DNA of 20,840 nucleotides, taken from positions 1 to 20,840 of the forward strand of contig CAKSDF010000020.1 in assembly GCA_934444695.1 (NCBI GenBank). The letters are read 5' to 3'. Origin of the DNA: an uncultured Eubacteriales bacterium (GTDB lineage: Bacteria; Bacillota; Clostridia; Oscillospirales; Acutalibacteraceae). A program made the translations under genes and the position numbers. The notes beneath the pieces are model-generated. The model worked only from the letters and a program-made list of their open reading frames with translations. It did not search any database and was not told the DNA's origin. The stretch's first letter is position 1. The number at the start of each line of letters is the position of its first letter. This document shows, piece after piece, positions 13,751 through 20,840 of the stretch.

Positions 13751-13782
13751 GCGAATTTCAAAACTCAAGTTTCAAAATTCGC
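13751..13782. promoter_or_regulatory. 32-bp dyad upstream of the WYL regulator gene
   Basis: GCGAATTT (13751-13758) is mirrored by AAATTCGC (13775-13782), with an inner AAAC/GTTT symmetry; TTTCAAAA also occurs twice as a direct repeat. It lies about 120 bp upstream of the WYL start. It has no T-run on either side, so an operator, perhaps autoregulatory, is likelier than a terminator. Confidence 0.4.
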
Positions 13783-13835
13783 CCGTAGGTTGTTGTGTAA
13801 TTATGCTGCCGTTCGCCGCACCTGCACGGTGCCTT

Positions 13836-13866
13836 GGTTGTCTCTTGGAACTTAGGTTGTCTCTTT
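13836..13866. repeat. Short direct repeat GGTTGTCTCTT
   Basis: GGTTGTCTCTT occurs at 13836-13846 and 13855-13865, 19 bp apart, just outside the left end of the 277-bp inverted-repeat element. It may be an old insertion scar; nothing else is known. Confidence 0.5.
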
Positions 13867-13871
13867 GGCGC

Positions 13872-14148
13872 TTAACCATAGCGTACATATCCGAACACGA
13901 TTTTGGCGGAGAAAAATCCCCATATACCGCGTTAAAATGCTCGTTAATCCGGCAGGATGAACTGCGCTTTTGCCTTGTATCTGAGAATTTTTCTTACCGA
14001 CAAAATTCTTCGACCTGAAATGAGCATAGTAATGAGGGATTTTCGGTGCGGAGGAACATATAAGGCTAACGCCTATATGCGACGACAAGCCGGAAAGCAC
14101 CATTAATAGGCCATTTCAGGCGTGTTCGTATATGTGCGCTATGGTTAA
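13872..14148. mobile_element. 277-bp MITE-like element with 28-bp terminal inverted repeats
   Basis: The left end 13872-13899 (TTAACCATAGCG...CCGAACACG) matches the complement of 14121-14148 at 26 of 28 positions. TTAA lies at each outer end, as would be left by insertion at a TTAA or TA target. There is no transposase frame inside. Internal stems include GAATTTT/AAAATTC (13985-14008), CCTGAAATG/CATTTCAGG (14014-14120) and CATATA/TATATG. It stops 2 bp before the stop codon of the sugar transferase gene. A structured RNA gene is an alternative. Confidence 0.65.
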
Positions 14149-14150
14149 CA

Positions 14151-14846
14151 TTATCTCTTGAAAACGCAGACGGCGGTTTTGCAAAGTATCTTAAGGTCGA
14201 GAGCGGCCGAAAAATCCCGCGTGTATTCGAGATTTATGGCCATCTTATCGGGCAGTATCTTTTCGATATAATATCTTTCGGGGTCCTGCTTGTCCTTCAG
14301 CATTTCGTTTTCGCAGCTGTATTTAAGGCTTGAGCTGCCGGTCACACCGGGCCGCAGAAGGAGGGTTGCCATCATCTCGGGCGTATACTCGTCCACATAC
14401 TTTTTAACCTCGGGACGGGTGCCTACAAGGCTCATATCCCCCTTTAAAATGTTTATCATCTGGGGAAGCTCGTCTACACTTGTCTTTCTGAGCACATAGC
14501 CTACCCTTGTTATTCGCGGATCCCGCCCGCCGACGGTAATCTGTGTACCTGCCTTATCGGCGTTAACGATCATTGTGCGGAATTTTATTATCTTAAAGGG
14601 TTTGCCGTTTTTGCCTATACGCTCCTGAAGGTAAAATACCGGCCCCTTTGACCCGATTGCAACGCACAGCGCGGATATAAGCAGCACGGGCGACAGAATT
14701 ATCAGCACGACGGCGGCCACAAAAATATCGAAAGCACGCTTTAAAAAGAGCTGAAAGCCCTTACCTTTAAGCGAATCGAAATAGGGCCTGACCTCGGGCA
14801 GTCTGACGCACTCGGGCAGATTTTCAAACTGTTTTATCACTGACAT
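14151..14846 (-). CDS. Undecaprenyl-phosphate sugar-phosphate transferase (polyprenol PGT, PglC/WcaJ core type)
   Basis: 231 aa. It starts a surface glycan by moving a sugar-1-phosphate from a UDP-sugar to undecaprenyl phosphate at the inner membrane face. Motifs run in family order: KRAFDI (36-41) at the edge of a single membrane helix (about 42-65), KFRTM (88-92), RKTSVDELPQ (120-129) and GDMSLVGTRPE (136-146) around the catalytic Asp-Glu region, then LRPGVTG. It lacks the four-helix N-terminus of WcaJ/WbaP, so is of the short PglC-like form. The dehydratase gene ends 6 bp upstream, so the two form an operon. The 277-bp element abuts its 3' end. Confidence 0.93.
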   Translation of the reverse strand: MSVIKQFENLPECVRLPEVRPYFDSLKGKGFQLFLKRAFDIFVAAVVLIILSPVLLISALCVAIGSKGPVFYLQERIGKNGKPFKIIKFRTMIVNADKAGTQITVGGRDPRITRVGYVLRKTSVDELPQMINILKGDMSLVGTRPEVKKYVDEYTPEMMATLLLRPGVTGSSSLKYSCENEMLKDKQDPERYYIEKILPDKMAINLEYTRDFSAALDLKILCKTAVCVFKR

Positions 14847-14852
14847 CCCCCT

Positions 14853-16730
14853 TTAGGACTTGTGGTCGAAGGTGGGGACAAGCTTTTTAACCAGTCCGAA
14901 CATATGGCTGATGTCCTCGTCCTTGACGGTAGCTTCAAGGTCCTTTATGGTTGCCGCAAGCTTGAAATCGTCAAAGGGCATAGGCTTCATTATCATAATC
15001 TTTTTGTTGGTCGTATGGTCGACATCCTCGTCGGCAAGGCTTATTTCCTCAAACAGCTTTTCGCCGGGGCGAAGGCCGGTATAAATGATCTTAATGTCCT
15101 TATCGGGCTCAAATCCCGAAAGGCGTATCATATCCTTTGCAAGGTCGCTTATAAGTACAGGCTCGCCCATATCGAGCACGAAGATCTCCCCGCCCTTGGC
15201 CATTGCGCCGGCCTCAAGCACCAGCTGGCAGGCCTCGGGGATGGTCATAAAGTAGCGGCGCATATCGGGATGGGTAACCGTTACCGGGCCGCCCTTTGCG
15301 ATCTGATCGCGGAAGAAGGGCACAACGCTGCCGTTTGAGCCGAGCACGTTGCCAAATCTCACGGCGGCAAAATCGGTATCGGATACCGTATCCATCATCT
15401 GCATTACAAGCTCGGTTATACGCTTGGAAGCGCCCATAATGTTTGTGGGGTTGACCGCCTTGTCGGTGGAGATGGTGATGAATTTTTTGACCTTATGCAT
15501 AACCGCCACCTGGCAGACGTTTATGGTGCCCATAACGTTGTTTTTGATGGCCTCCCGGGGGTTTATTTCCATCATGGGAACGTGTTTATGGGCAGCGGCG
15601 TGGAAAACAATCTCGGGATTGAATTCGTCGAAAATCTCGGTCATTCTGTCTCTGTCGCGGATGGAACCGAGTCTTACGACAAATTTTCCGGCATAGTTCT
15701 GTTTAAATTCGTTGTCGATAAAGAAAAGGCCGTTTTCGTTGAAATCCACAACCACAAGCTGCTTGCATCCGAAACGCAGCACCTGACGGCATATCTCGCT
15801 TCCGATGGAGCCTGCGCCGCCGGTTACCAGCACAACCTTGTTCTTTATAAAGTTCTCAACCACCTGCATATTGAGCGAAACGCTGTTTCGATGGAGCAGC
15901 TGTTCGAGATTTATCTCCCGCATAACCATATTCTTGGGCTCGCTGTCCGATTCCTCGATGGTGCCGAATCGGCGGGTGCGGCAGTTGTGTTTTTTACATA
16001 CGTCTAAAATGCCGAGAATGGTTTCTCTCTCGGCCGTGGGAATGGCGATTACAACCTGCTTAACGCCGTATTTAACAATGGTTTCGTCCAGCTTTTCTTT
16101 ACCGCCGACGATCTTAACCCGCTCGATCTTGCGGCCGTGAAGGGATACGTCGTCGTCTATAAAGGCCACCACACGCATATCGGTTTCGGAATGGCCGTTT
16201 ATCTTTTTGAGAAGGTATGTGCCGGTTTCACCTGCGCCGTATATTATGACCGGATCGGCCGTCTTGCTTTTGAGCTTTGTCTCCTTAATAACAGCGAAAA
16301 ATCTTCCGCAGCCTCGGCCTATAACCGAAAGGATTATGAGCGACATACCGATTATTAGATATGCCGTCGGGGGCAAAAACCCGGTACTGTCGGCGGCGTC
16401 GGGATTGCGCAGCATATAAATGTGTCTGGCAGCCGCGTCCCCGATGACCACAACGCCCATTGTTATGAGCACCGACACGCCCTGATGAATTATGTCGGAA
16501 AAGCCGATGGCTCTGAGCACCCGGTTATAGCATCCGCAGATGGTATTTGCCACAATGACCACCACCGAAAGGGCGGCGATAAAGAGCAGGCGATTGTGTT
16601 CGTAATAGGGCGGAACCTGGTAAAAGCTCCAGAAGGTTTGGGTAATTGCCAGTGTGACCGATATGGCGACCGATATTATATCCCATATAATAAGGCCCGC
16701 CGAAGGGATGAATCCCTTTATTTTTTTCAT
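14853..16730 (-). CDS. CapD/WbpM-type membrane nucleotide-sugar 4,6-dehydratase
   Basis: 625 aa, the usual length of the long membrane form of the family. About four membrane helices fill residues 8-140. A first Rossmann-like domain carries VIIYGAGETG (161-170), and the catalytic SDR domain carries LVTGGAGSIGSE (301-312) for NAD. The active-site patch STDKAVNPTNIMGASK (421-436) has Met where classical SDRs have Tyr, the Ser-Met-Lys arrangement known for WbpM-like enzymes. It probably converts UDP-GlcNAc to a 4-keto-6-deoxy sugar, the first step toward bacillosamine- or QuiNAc-type sugars. With the next gene it could supply and anchor the first sugar of a capsule or glycoprotein glycan. A strong promoter lies at 16813-16841. 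Confidence 0.93.
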   Translation of the reverse strand: MKKIKGFIPSAGLIIWDIISVAISVTLAITQTFWSFYQVPPYYEHNRLLFIAALSVVVIVANTICGCYNRVLRAIGFSDIIHQGVSVLITMGVVVIGDAAARHIYMLRNPDAADSTGFLPPTAYLIIGMSLIILSVIGRGCGRFFAVIKETKLKSKTADPVIIYGAGETGTYLLKKINGHSETDMRVVAFIDDDVSLHGRKIERVKIVGGKEKLDETIVKYGVKQVVIAIPTAERETILGILDVCKKHNCRTRRFGTIEESDSEPKNMVMREINLEQLLHRNSVSLNMQVVENFIKNKVVLVTGGAGSIGSEICRQVLRFGCKQLVVVDFNENGLFFIDNEFKQNYAGKFVVRLGSIRDRDRMTEIFDEFNPEIVFHAAAHKHVPMMEINPREAIKNNVMGTINVCQVAVMHKVKKFITISTDKAVNPTNIMGASKRITELVMQMMDTVSDTDFAAVRFGNVLGSNGSVVPFFRDQIAKGGPVTVTHPDMRRYFMTIPEACQLVLEAGAMAKGGEIFVLDMGEPVLISDLAKDMIRLSGFEPDKDIKIIYTGLRPGEKLFEEISLADEDVDHTTNKKIMIMKPMPFDDFKLAATIKDLEATVKDEDISHMFGLVKKLVPTFDHKS

Positions 16731-16764
16731 TCTTTTTCAGCTCCGATATTTTAAATGTCCGAAA

Positions 16765-16784
16765 TTTCGACCTTTTTGTCGAAA
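16765..16784 (-). promoter_or_regulatory. Hairpin in the capD-like leader
   Basis: TTTCGAC (16765-16771) and GTCGAAA (16778-16784) form a 7-bp stem with a 6-nt loop in the 5' leader, about 35 nt before the start codon. It may affect message stability or translation; no T-run follows. Confidence 0.4.
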
Positions 16785-16812
16785 CGGCGCAGGTATACCA
16801 ATTAGCATAGCC

Positions 16813-16841
16813 ATTATACGATTCTCAGAAGAGAATGTCAA
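16813..16841 (-). promoter_or_regulatory. Consensus promoter with operator-like dyad, polysaccharide operon
   Basis: Minus strand: TTGACA (16836-16841), a 17-nt spacer and TATAAT (16813-16818), both perfect. The spacer is filled by ATTCTC-AGAA-GAGAAT (16821-16836), a perfect inverted repeat, exactly where a repressor would block polymerase. Transcription should start near 16806, leaving about a 75-nt leader. Confidence 0.85.
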
Positions 16842-17045
16842 CAATATTTTGGTATCAATGCTGTTACCTTCCTGTCAAAGCGTCCGTTTTCTGCGGGTTT
16901 TGCATCTTTTAAAAACAAAAAACGGAAGATCGGCAAAATGCTTACTCCCGTTTTATTTTACATTGCTTTTACTTTTTGCGCTTTTTTTAGAATCTACAAA
17001 GACCTGATACGGTAAGTCGTAGGGTGCAGGCGGCGGGTTAAAAAA

Positions 17046-17189
17046 GCTGAGGTAAGCCGGCAAAAGCCAGCTTGAGGGCGGGCTTTTAGAAAAAACGAGG
17101 CTGCGGTTAAAAAGAATTGCTTTGCCGCTTTTGCAGGGTTGCGGAGCACTGCGCCCTCGGGTCACGGTCTTGCCGTGACCGCCTCAGCG
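17046..17189. repeat. Palindromic interspersed element, copy C (144 bp)
   Basis: The left end AGCTGAGGT (17046-17054) and right end GCCTCAGCG (17181-17189) match copies A and B with two changes. The left stem is AAGCCGGC/GCCAGCTT (17055-17062 with 17067-17074), then GAGGGC; the right part is GCCCTC and a stem GTCACGG/CCGTGAC (17161-17167 with 17173-17179). Stem sequences differ from A and B but remain paired. It begins 20 bp past the stop of the dockerin gene, whose transcript it may end. Confidence 0.75.
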
Positions 17190-17208
17190 GTAGGGTATTG
17201 CCAACGTA

Positions 17209-18810
17209 TCAGGCGGTTTTTCCCACAACGCTCAAAAGAATGGTAAGAGCATCGCTTGCCGTAATCTTGCCGTCGCCGTCAAGATCGGCAACCTCGGGCT
17301 GATATATCGAAAGTGTGCGGCTTCCCACCGCCGCCTGAAGGGTCATCAGTGCGTCCACGGCCGAGAGCTTTCCGTCGAAATTGACATCTCCCGCCTTGGC
17401 CGACTTTTTATATACCAGCATAAATTCTTTGTTAACACCGCCGTTAAAGGTCAGATAATTTTTTCCGTCCTGCTCGTACAGGGTGCTTTCGATTTCGGTA
17501 AGATTGCCCTGTTCGTCGACCGCCACAATGGCCGCCTTATCTTTTACCCAGAATCGAGGTATTTCCACCCTGCAATTGTCCGAAACCGGGGCGGTATAAT
17601 TCTCTCCGTCAAGTGTGGTCTCGGTTTTATAGACCCTGAAAGCGCCGATCGAACGTGTGGCCGACGCCTTTTCAAAAAGTTCTCCGTTCTGCTGCTCGAC
17701 GGCCGAAAAATCGGCAGCCTTATGGGTAACAAGGCTTATGCCGGTGGTGCGATCGGTCTTTCGCACGGCGTTTGATTTAAGCTGAATGACGCAGGTTCTC
17801 ACGCCGAGGCCGCGATAGTATATAAACACCTCTCCGTCCTTAACAAGCCAGGAAGGACCGTCATAAGCATAATCTCCGGTATATGTGTCGTGGAGCAGAT
17901 AGGGGATCTTTTCCCAGCTTATCATATCTCTCGAACGGGCAAATTTATGTCCCCAGCTCGATCCGGAAAAATCGTAATAATACTTGCCTTCGACCCCTAA
18001 ATCATCGCCTAAATTGCGGTTTATCTTGCCGCCGTCGGTGCTTATTTCGTAGGTCATATAGTACCATCCGTTATAGTATATGACGTCTCTGCGTCCGCAG
18101 GTGCCGCAATCGGGGTCGTTAGGATCGTTTGACGTTTCTATAACCGGATGATCGACCATTGTAAGATTGAAAAGGTCGGTACCGTATGCCACGCCTATCT
18201 GGCAGTCCTTTTTTTCCTTTCCGAAGCCGTGGAAAGTGAGATACCACATATCCCCCACCTTGTAAAGATCGGGGGTGCCGATGTTATAATTCTGCCAGCC
18301 GAGGGAACGGTCGTGATAAAGAATGACTCCCTTTTTTTCAAAATGAATGCCGTCGTTGGAGGTGGCAAGGGCGATGTTGGCGCCGTCGTCGCTTTCGGGA
18401 AGGGCTTCATAGGTCACATAAAAGACTCCGTCCTCATACCACACTCCCGCAAAGCTTGCCATTAAAAGATCAAAGCTTGAGTCGGCATTTATAACAAGGC
18501 CCTTGTCCTCAAAATGTATGGCATCGGTGGATGTGGCAAGACCGATACAGGATTTGCCGTTTTCGCCCCTTATATAATAGCTGTAAAGCACATCGTCCAC
18601 CCACACAAAGTCGGCAAAATGCATTCCAAACCATCCGCCCAGTCCGTCGTATTGGGGCAGTTCCTCTTCATAGGTCATTCCGTTAAAAAGGCCCTCGATT
18701 ATCAGGCCTTCCTCCTCGGTTATTTCGCCTTTGTTGGAATATCCGAGGGCGGGAATCGACATACAAAGGAACATTGCCGCCGCGGTTATCAGTGCAACTA
18801 ATTTTTTCAT
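17209..18810 (-). CDS. Secreted dockerin protein with five-bladed beta-propeller glycosidase-like domain
   Basis: 533 aa. A signal peptide (1-24, MKKLVALITAAAMFLCMSIP...) leads into repeats of the type IGLATSTDAIHFEDKG, VWYEDGVFYVTYEAL, IALATSNDGIHFEKKG, LYKVGDMWYLTFHG and VIYYNGWYYMTYEIS (about 40-330). These are blades of a GH43/GH32/GH117/GH130-type propeller; the family and substrate cannot be fixed from the sequence. A beta-sandwich-like stretch follows to about 465. Residues 474-533 form a type I dockerin with two calcium-loop repeats (GDVNFDGKLSAVDAL and ADLDGDGKITASDAL). The dockerin predicts attachment to a cohesin scaffold, which is not in this window. AAGGTGA precedes the ATG. The GH36 dockerin gene upstream has its own terminator, so they are separate units. 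Confidence 0.88.
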   Translation of the reverse strand: MKKLVALITAAAMFLCMSIPALGYSNKGEITEEEGLIIEGLFNGMTYEEELPQYDGLGGWFGMHFADFVWVDDVLYSYYIRGENGKSCIGLATSTDAIHFEDKGLVINADSSFDLLMASFAGVWYEDGVFYVTYEALPESDDGANIALATSNDGIHFEKKGVILYHDRSLGWQNYNIGTPDLYKVGDMWYLTFHGFGKEKKDCQIGVAYGTDLFNLTMVDHPVIETSNDPNDPDCGTCGRRDVIYYNGWYYMTYEISTDGGKINRNLGDDLGVEGKYYYDFSGSSWGHKFARSRDMISWEKIPYLLHDTYTGDYAYDGPSWLVKDGEVFIYYRGLGVRTCVIQLKSNAVRKTDRTTGISLVTHKAADFSAVEQQNGELFEKASATRSIGAFRVYKTETTLDGENYTAPVSDNCRVEIPRFWVKDKAAIVAVDEQGNLTEIESTLYEQDGKNYLTFNGGVNKEFMLVYKKSAKAGDVNFDGKLSAVDALMTLQAAVGSRTLSIYQPEVADLDGDGKITASDALTILLSVVGKTA

Positions 18811-18884
18811 AAAATCACCTTTTCTTCAGGTTTCCGCCGCATGCTTACGGGGGATCAAACACGTTTTTACATTCTCACCGTGAT

Positions 18885-18915
18885 ATTTTAAACCCTAAAG
18901 CTTGCTTTAGGTCAA
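18885..18915 (-). promoter_or_regulatory. Possible promoter and operator of the propeller-dockerin gene
   Basis: Minus strand: TTGACC (18910-18915) and TAAAAT (18885-18890) lie 19 nt apart, a loose promoter. A perfect dyad CTAAAGC-TT-GCTTTAG (18895-18910) fills the spacer. A second dyad, ATGCAACTTGCAT, is at 18966-18978. Such placement suggests repressor control, for example by a sugar-responsive regulator, but no experimental link is implied. Confidence 0.4.
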
Positions 18916-19045
18916 TGCCGCAAGAGAGATTTCTCCGTTTTTCACAAATCGCATTGCTTCAATTTATGCAACTTGCATTACGTCGGTTTTTGCAGAGATT
19001 TTAAAAAGCCTCCTCGCCACTCTTGTTCACAGTAATTTCAAAAAA

Positions 19046-19061
19046 TGTTTCACGTGAAACA
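19046..19061. promoter_or_regulatory. parS: parS chromosome-partitioning site (ParB binding)
   Basis: TGTTTCACGTGAAACA is a 16/16 match to the canonical Firmicutes parS palindrome, bound by ParB (Spo0J) which then spreads along the DNA and loads condensin. It lies between the two dockerin genes, 236 bp upstream of the propeller gene start. Such sites cluster around the replication origin, so the window is probably origin-proximal. No parA or parB gene is in view. Confidence 0.93.
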
Positions 19062-19125
19062 TTTTGGTTTATCAAGGTGCGTTAAGGCGCATAAAATCAG
19101 GCGATACAGCCATTGTTCCTAACAT

Positions 19126-19170
19126 AAAAACCTTCCCCGCAAAGCATCAAGCCCTACGGGGAAGGAATAT
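19126..19170 (-). terminator. Terminator of the GH36 dockerin gene
   Basis: CCTTCCCCG (19131-19139) pairs with CGGGGAAGG (19157-19165) around a 17-nt loop. On the minus strand it is followed by TTTTT. It lies about 100 bp past the stop codon. The plus-strand side also has an AT-rich tail (AATATTTTT), so it may work both ways. Confidence 0.8.
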
Positions 19171-19262
19171 TTTTATTAAGCTTTGAAAGCCGCCTGCCTG
19201 TTTCTATATTTCAGAAACATCAGCATCGGTTTAAATGATGACGTTTATTTAACGCCGATCAC

Positions 19263-20840
19263 TTACGCAATGGGCAGCTTGTCGCGGAGCTTAACCGCAT
19301 ACTGCAAAATAGCCAGTGCGTCGGAAGTATCAACCTTCTCGTCGAGGTTAACGTCTGCTGCCTTAAATGCACTGTCGCTGAGCTGTCTCGAGCCTACATA
19401 TGCCTGCAGTGCCCACAGTGCATCGGTGGCTTCAACCGTTCCGTTTGCGTCAACATCGCCGTATGCTATATCATCGTCATCATCCTGCCCGATAGCGGTA
19501 CGTTTGATATAAATTATCTCGGAATCGCTGCTGTCGGAATGCTCCTGCTCATTAAGCGTCATCGCTATTCCGACAGTCATAAGCTCGGCGCCGGAAGCGG
19601 TTATCTTTCTGTTTTTATCGTCGGCAAAGGTAATCTCGTAGGTGTCGCTTGCGTTAAGACCTTTAAGGCGTATGGACTGACTCTCGGGGGCATATTCTCC
19701 TGAGTGCTTAAATACAAGCGCAAAGCCCTCCTGCTGCTCGCCGTTCAGATATCCGTAGGCATACCATTCGTTGGCGCTGGCGGTATTTTTGGTCAGCTCA
19801 TAAATATCATCATAGAAATATTTATTAATGCCTCTCCATTCCTGCTCGCCGTTTCTGAGCACCGCCTTGGTCTGCTCGTCGAAGGTTTCAAGGTGCACCT
19901 GAAACGCCATCGACTGCCGATAGGTCGAACGGAGGATGTATTTGCTTGTGTAGGAATGATATTCTCCGTAGCCGGTATTTGCGCCGGTAAAGGGGAACCA
20001 TGTTGACATTTCATAACTGCTTTGATGCTTTGCCTGAAGGTCGTTATAGTTATAATCGGTGGGGTGCATTGCAATTGCACGGCGCATGGATTCAAGCTCA
20101 AGGCGATGTCCGCCCGATGCGCAGGAATCAATGGCCTCGATACTGTCAAGCTCGAGAATGCTGTCCCACAATGCATAATGCCCCTGCACACAGTTGTTTT
20201 CTATCATACCGCTGCGGTCGGCTTCTATTGCCTCGGCCTGCCGCCAGGTCTCCCTTAAAAATCTCGTGTTGAAATCTTCCCGGTAAATCTTTGAACCCGA
20301 TTCGGTCAGGGCGGTTTTTATACGGCCTGTAATCCAGTTAAGGGCTTCCTTGTTGCCGAGGTCGAAGGTGTGGGATGTACCAAGTCCCGGTGCGGAATTT
20401 TTCTCTTTATTGTATCCCACAAGCCACTCTTTTTTGATTCCGTATCGGTCAAAATCATCACTGTTCATCCAGAAGGCGTTGGCCTCGGGTTCAAACCACA
20501 GCACGATTCCGCCCCTCATTCCGATTTTCTTACAGGCCTCGGTAACGGCCTTAAGCTTTGTGGGGAAACGCTCGGTGTCTATGGTCCAGTTGCCGGTATA
20601 TGCCCATCCTTTGGTATTTCCCTGCTCATACCATCCTGCATCTATCCACCAGTAGTCGATTTTGACCCCTGCATCGCTGTATGCATTGATATTTTCGATC
20701 ATACTGTCCTCGGTCTGGAACATTACCTCCTTGGGCAGTCCTGCGATAAAGGGCTGTATAACATTCTCCCCATCCTTTTTAAACATATTGCAGTCGATAA
20801 ACCACTGTCTCCAAAGGTTGGTGGCGCGGTCGGTGTCTCG
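19263..20840 (-). CDS. GH36-type alpha-galactosidase with C-terminal dockerin (N-terminus beyond the window)
   Basis: 525 codons are visible and the frame stays open to the right edge (DTDRATNLWRQWFIDCNMFKK precedes the first internal Met at 20786), so the start is missing. The sequence has clan GH-D features: DYWWIDAGWY, GIVLWFEPEAN, the likely nucleophile Asp in KIYREDFNTRF (residue 171 from that Met) and SCASGGHRLELESMRRA...HPTDYN with the probable acid/base Asp. It should release alpha-linked galactose (or GalNAc) from plant or host glycans. A small C-terminal beta domain precedes a type I dockerin (last 65 residues: GDVDANGTVEATDAL and ADVNLDEKVDTSDAL), so it is probably a secreted scaffold-bound enzyme. 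The parS site and a terminator separate it from the next dockerin gene. Confidence 0.9.
   Translation of the reverse strand, partial: RDTDRATNLWRQWFIDCNMFKKDGENVIQPFIAGLPKEVMFQTEDSMIENINAYSDAGVKIDYWWIDAGWYEQGNTKGWAYTGNWTIDTERFPTKLKAVTEACKKIGMRGGIVLWFEPEANAFWMNSDDFDRYGIKKEWLVGYNKEKNSAPGLGTSHTFDLGNKEALNWITGRIKTALTESGSKIYREDFNTRFLRETWRQAEAIEADRSGMIENNCVQGHYALWDSILELDSIEAIDSCASGGHRLELESMRRAIAMHPTDYNYNDLQAKHQSSYEMSTWFPFTGANTGYGEYHSYTSKYILRSTYRQSMAFQVHLETFDEQTKAVLRNGEQEWRGINKYFYDDIYELTKNTASANEWYAYGYLNGEQQEGFALVFKHSGEYAPESQSIRLKGLNASDTYEITFADDKNRKITASGAELMTVGIAMTLNEQEHSDSSDSEIIYIKRTAIGQDDDDDIAYGDVDANGTVEATDALWALQAYVGSRQLSDSAFKAADVNLDEKVDTSDALAILQYAVKLRDKLPIA

Noticed and set aside
13630..13761. Extended start of the WYL regulator
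   Set aside because: The 44 extra residues are unlike the family, run through the 32-bp dyad and have no ribosome site; AGGAGG marks the start at 13629.

Overview
The window looks like a chromosomal segment of a gut-type Clostridia bacterium of the Ruminococcaceae/Oscillospirales sort. The reasons are two secreted glycosidases that end in type I dockerin domains (cellulosome-style parts), a clostridial zinc-ribbon/kinase-like/PASTA membrane protein, SipW-type secreted proteins, strong AGGAGG ribosome binding sites and TTGACA/TATAAT promoters. An exact 16-bp parS site at 19046-19061 suggests an origin-proximal position. No phage, integrase, transposase, CRISPR array, tRNA or rRNA was seen.

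Layout. 1-384 is non-coding, with hairpins and a strong minus-strand promoter firing off the left edge. 385-5036 (minus) holds a membrane-anchored HtrA protease, an AzlC/AzlD amino-acid exporter pair, a hotdog thioesterase and a biotin-protein ligase whose 5' end appears frameshifted. 5247-8782 (plus) holds YebC, a degenerate (pseudo)kinase with PASTA domains and a PflX-like radical SAM protein. birA and yebC are divergent, with overlapping promoter elements. 9389-12169 (plus) holds two tandem paralogues with SipW-type signal peptides and beta-helix-like C-termini, each with its own near-consensus promoter and terminator. 12619-16730 (minus) holds a WYL-domain regulator, then a two-gene surface-polysaccharide operon: a CapD/FlaA1-type nucleotide-sugar 4,6-dehydratase followed by an undecaprenyl-phosphate sugar-phosphate transferase. 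17209-20840 (minus) holds a dockerin-bearing beta-propeller glycosidase-like protein and a dockerin-bearing GH36-type alpha-galactosidase cut by the right edge.

The intergenic regions are unusually structured. Three copies of a 141-144 bp element (9018-9159, 12304-12444 reversed, 17046-17189) share ends CGCTGAGGC...GCCTCAGCG and two internal hairpins. The stem sequences differ between copies while pairing is kept, which points to a structured RNA or a mobile palindromic element. A separate 277-bp element (13872-14148) has 28-bp terminal inverted repeats flanked by TTAA and sits 2 bp from the stop of the sugar transferase gene.

How the genes work together: the polysaccharide pair makes and anchors the first sugar of a surface glycan. 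The SipW-type proteins and dockerin enzymes are exported surface or secreted factors. The pseudokinase, with extracellular PASTA domains, could sense the cell wall without phosphotransfer. The standout items are the family of structured repeats, the PASTA pseudokinase, the SipW-type paralogue pair, the parS site between two dockerin genes and the birA frameshift.
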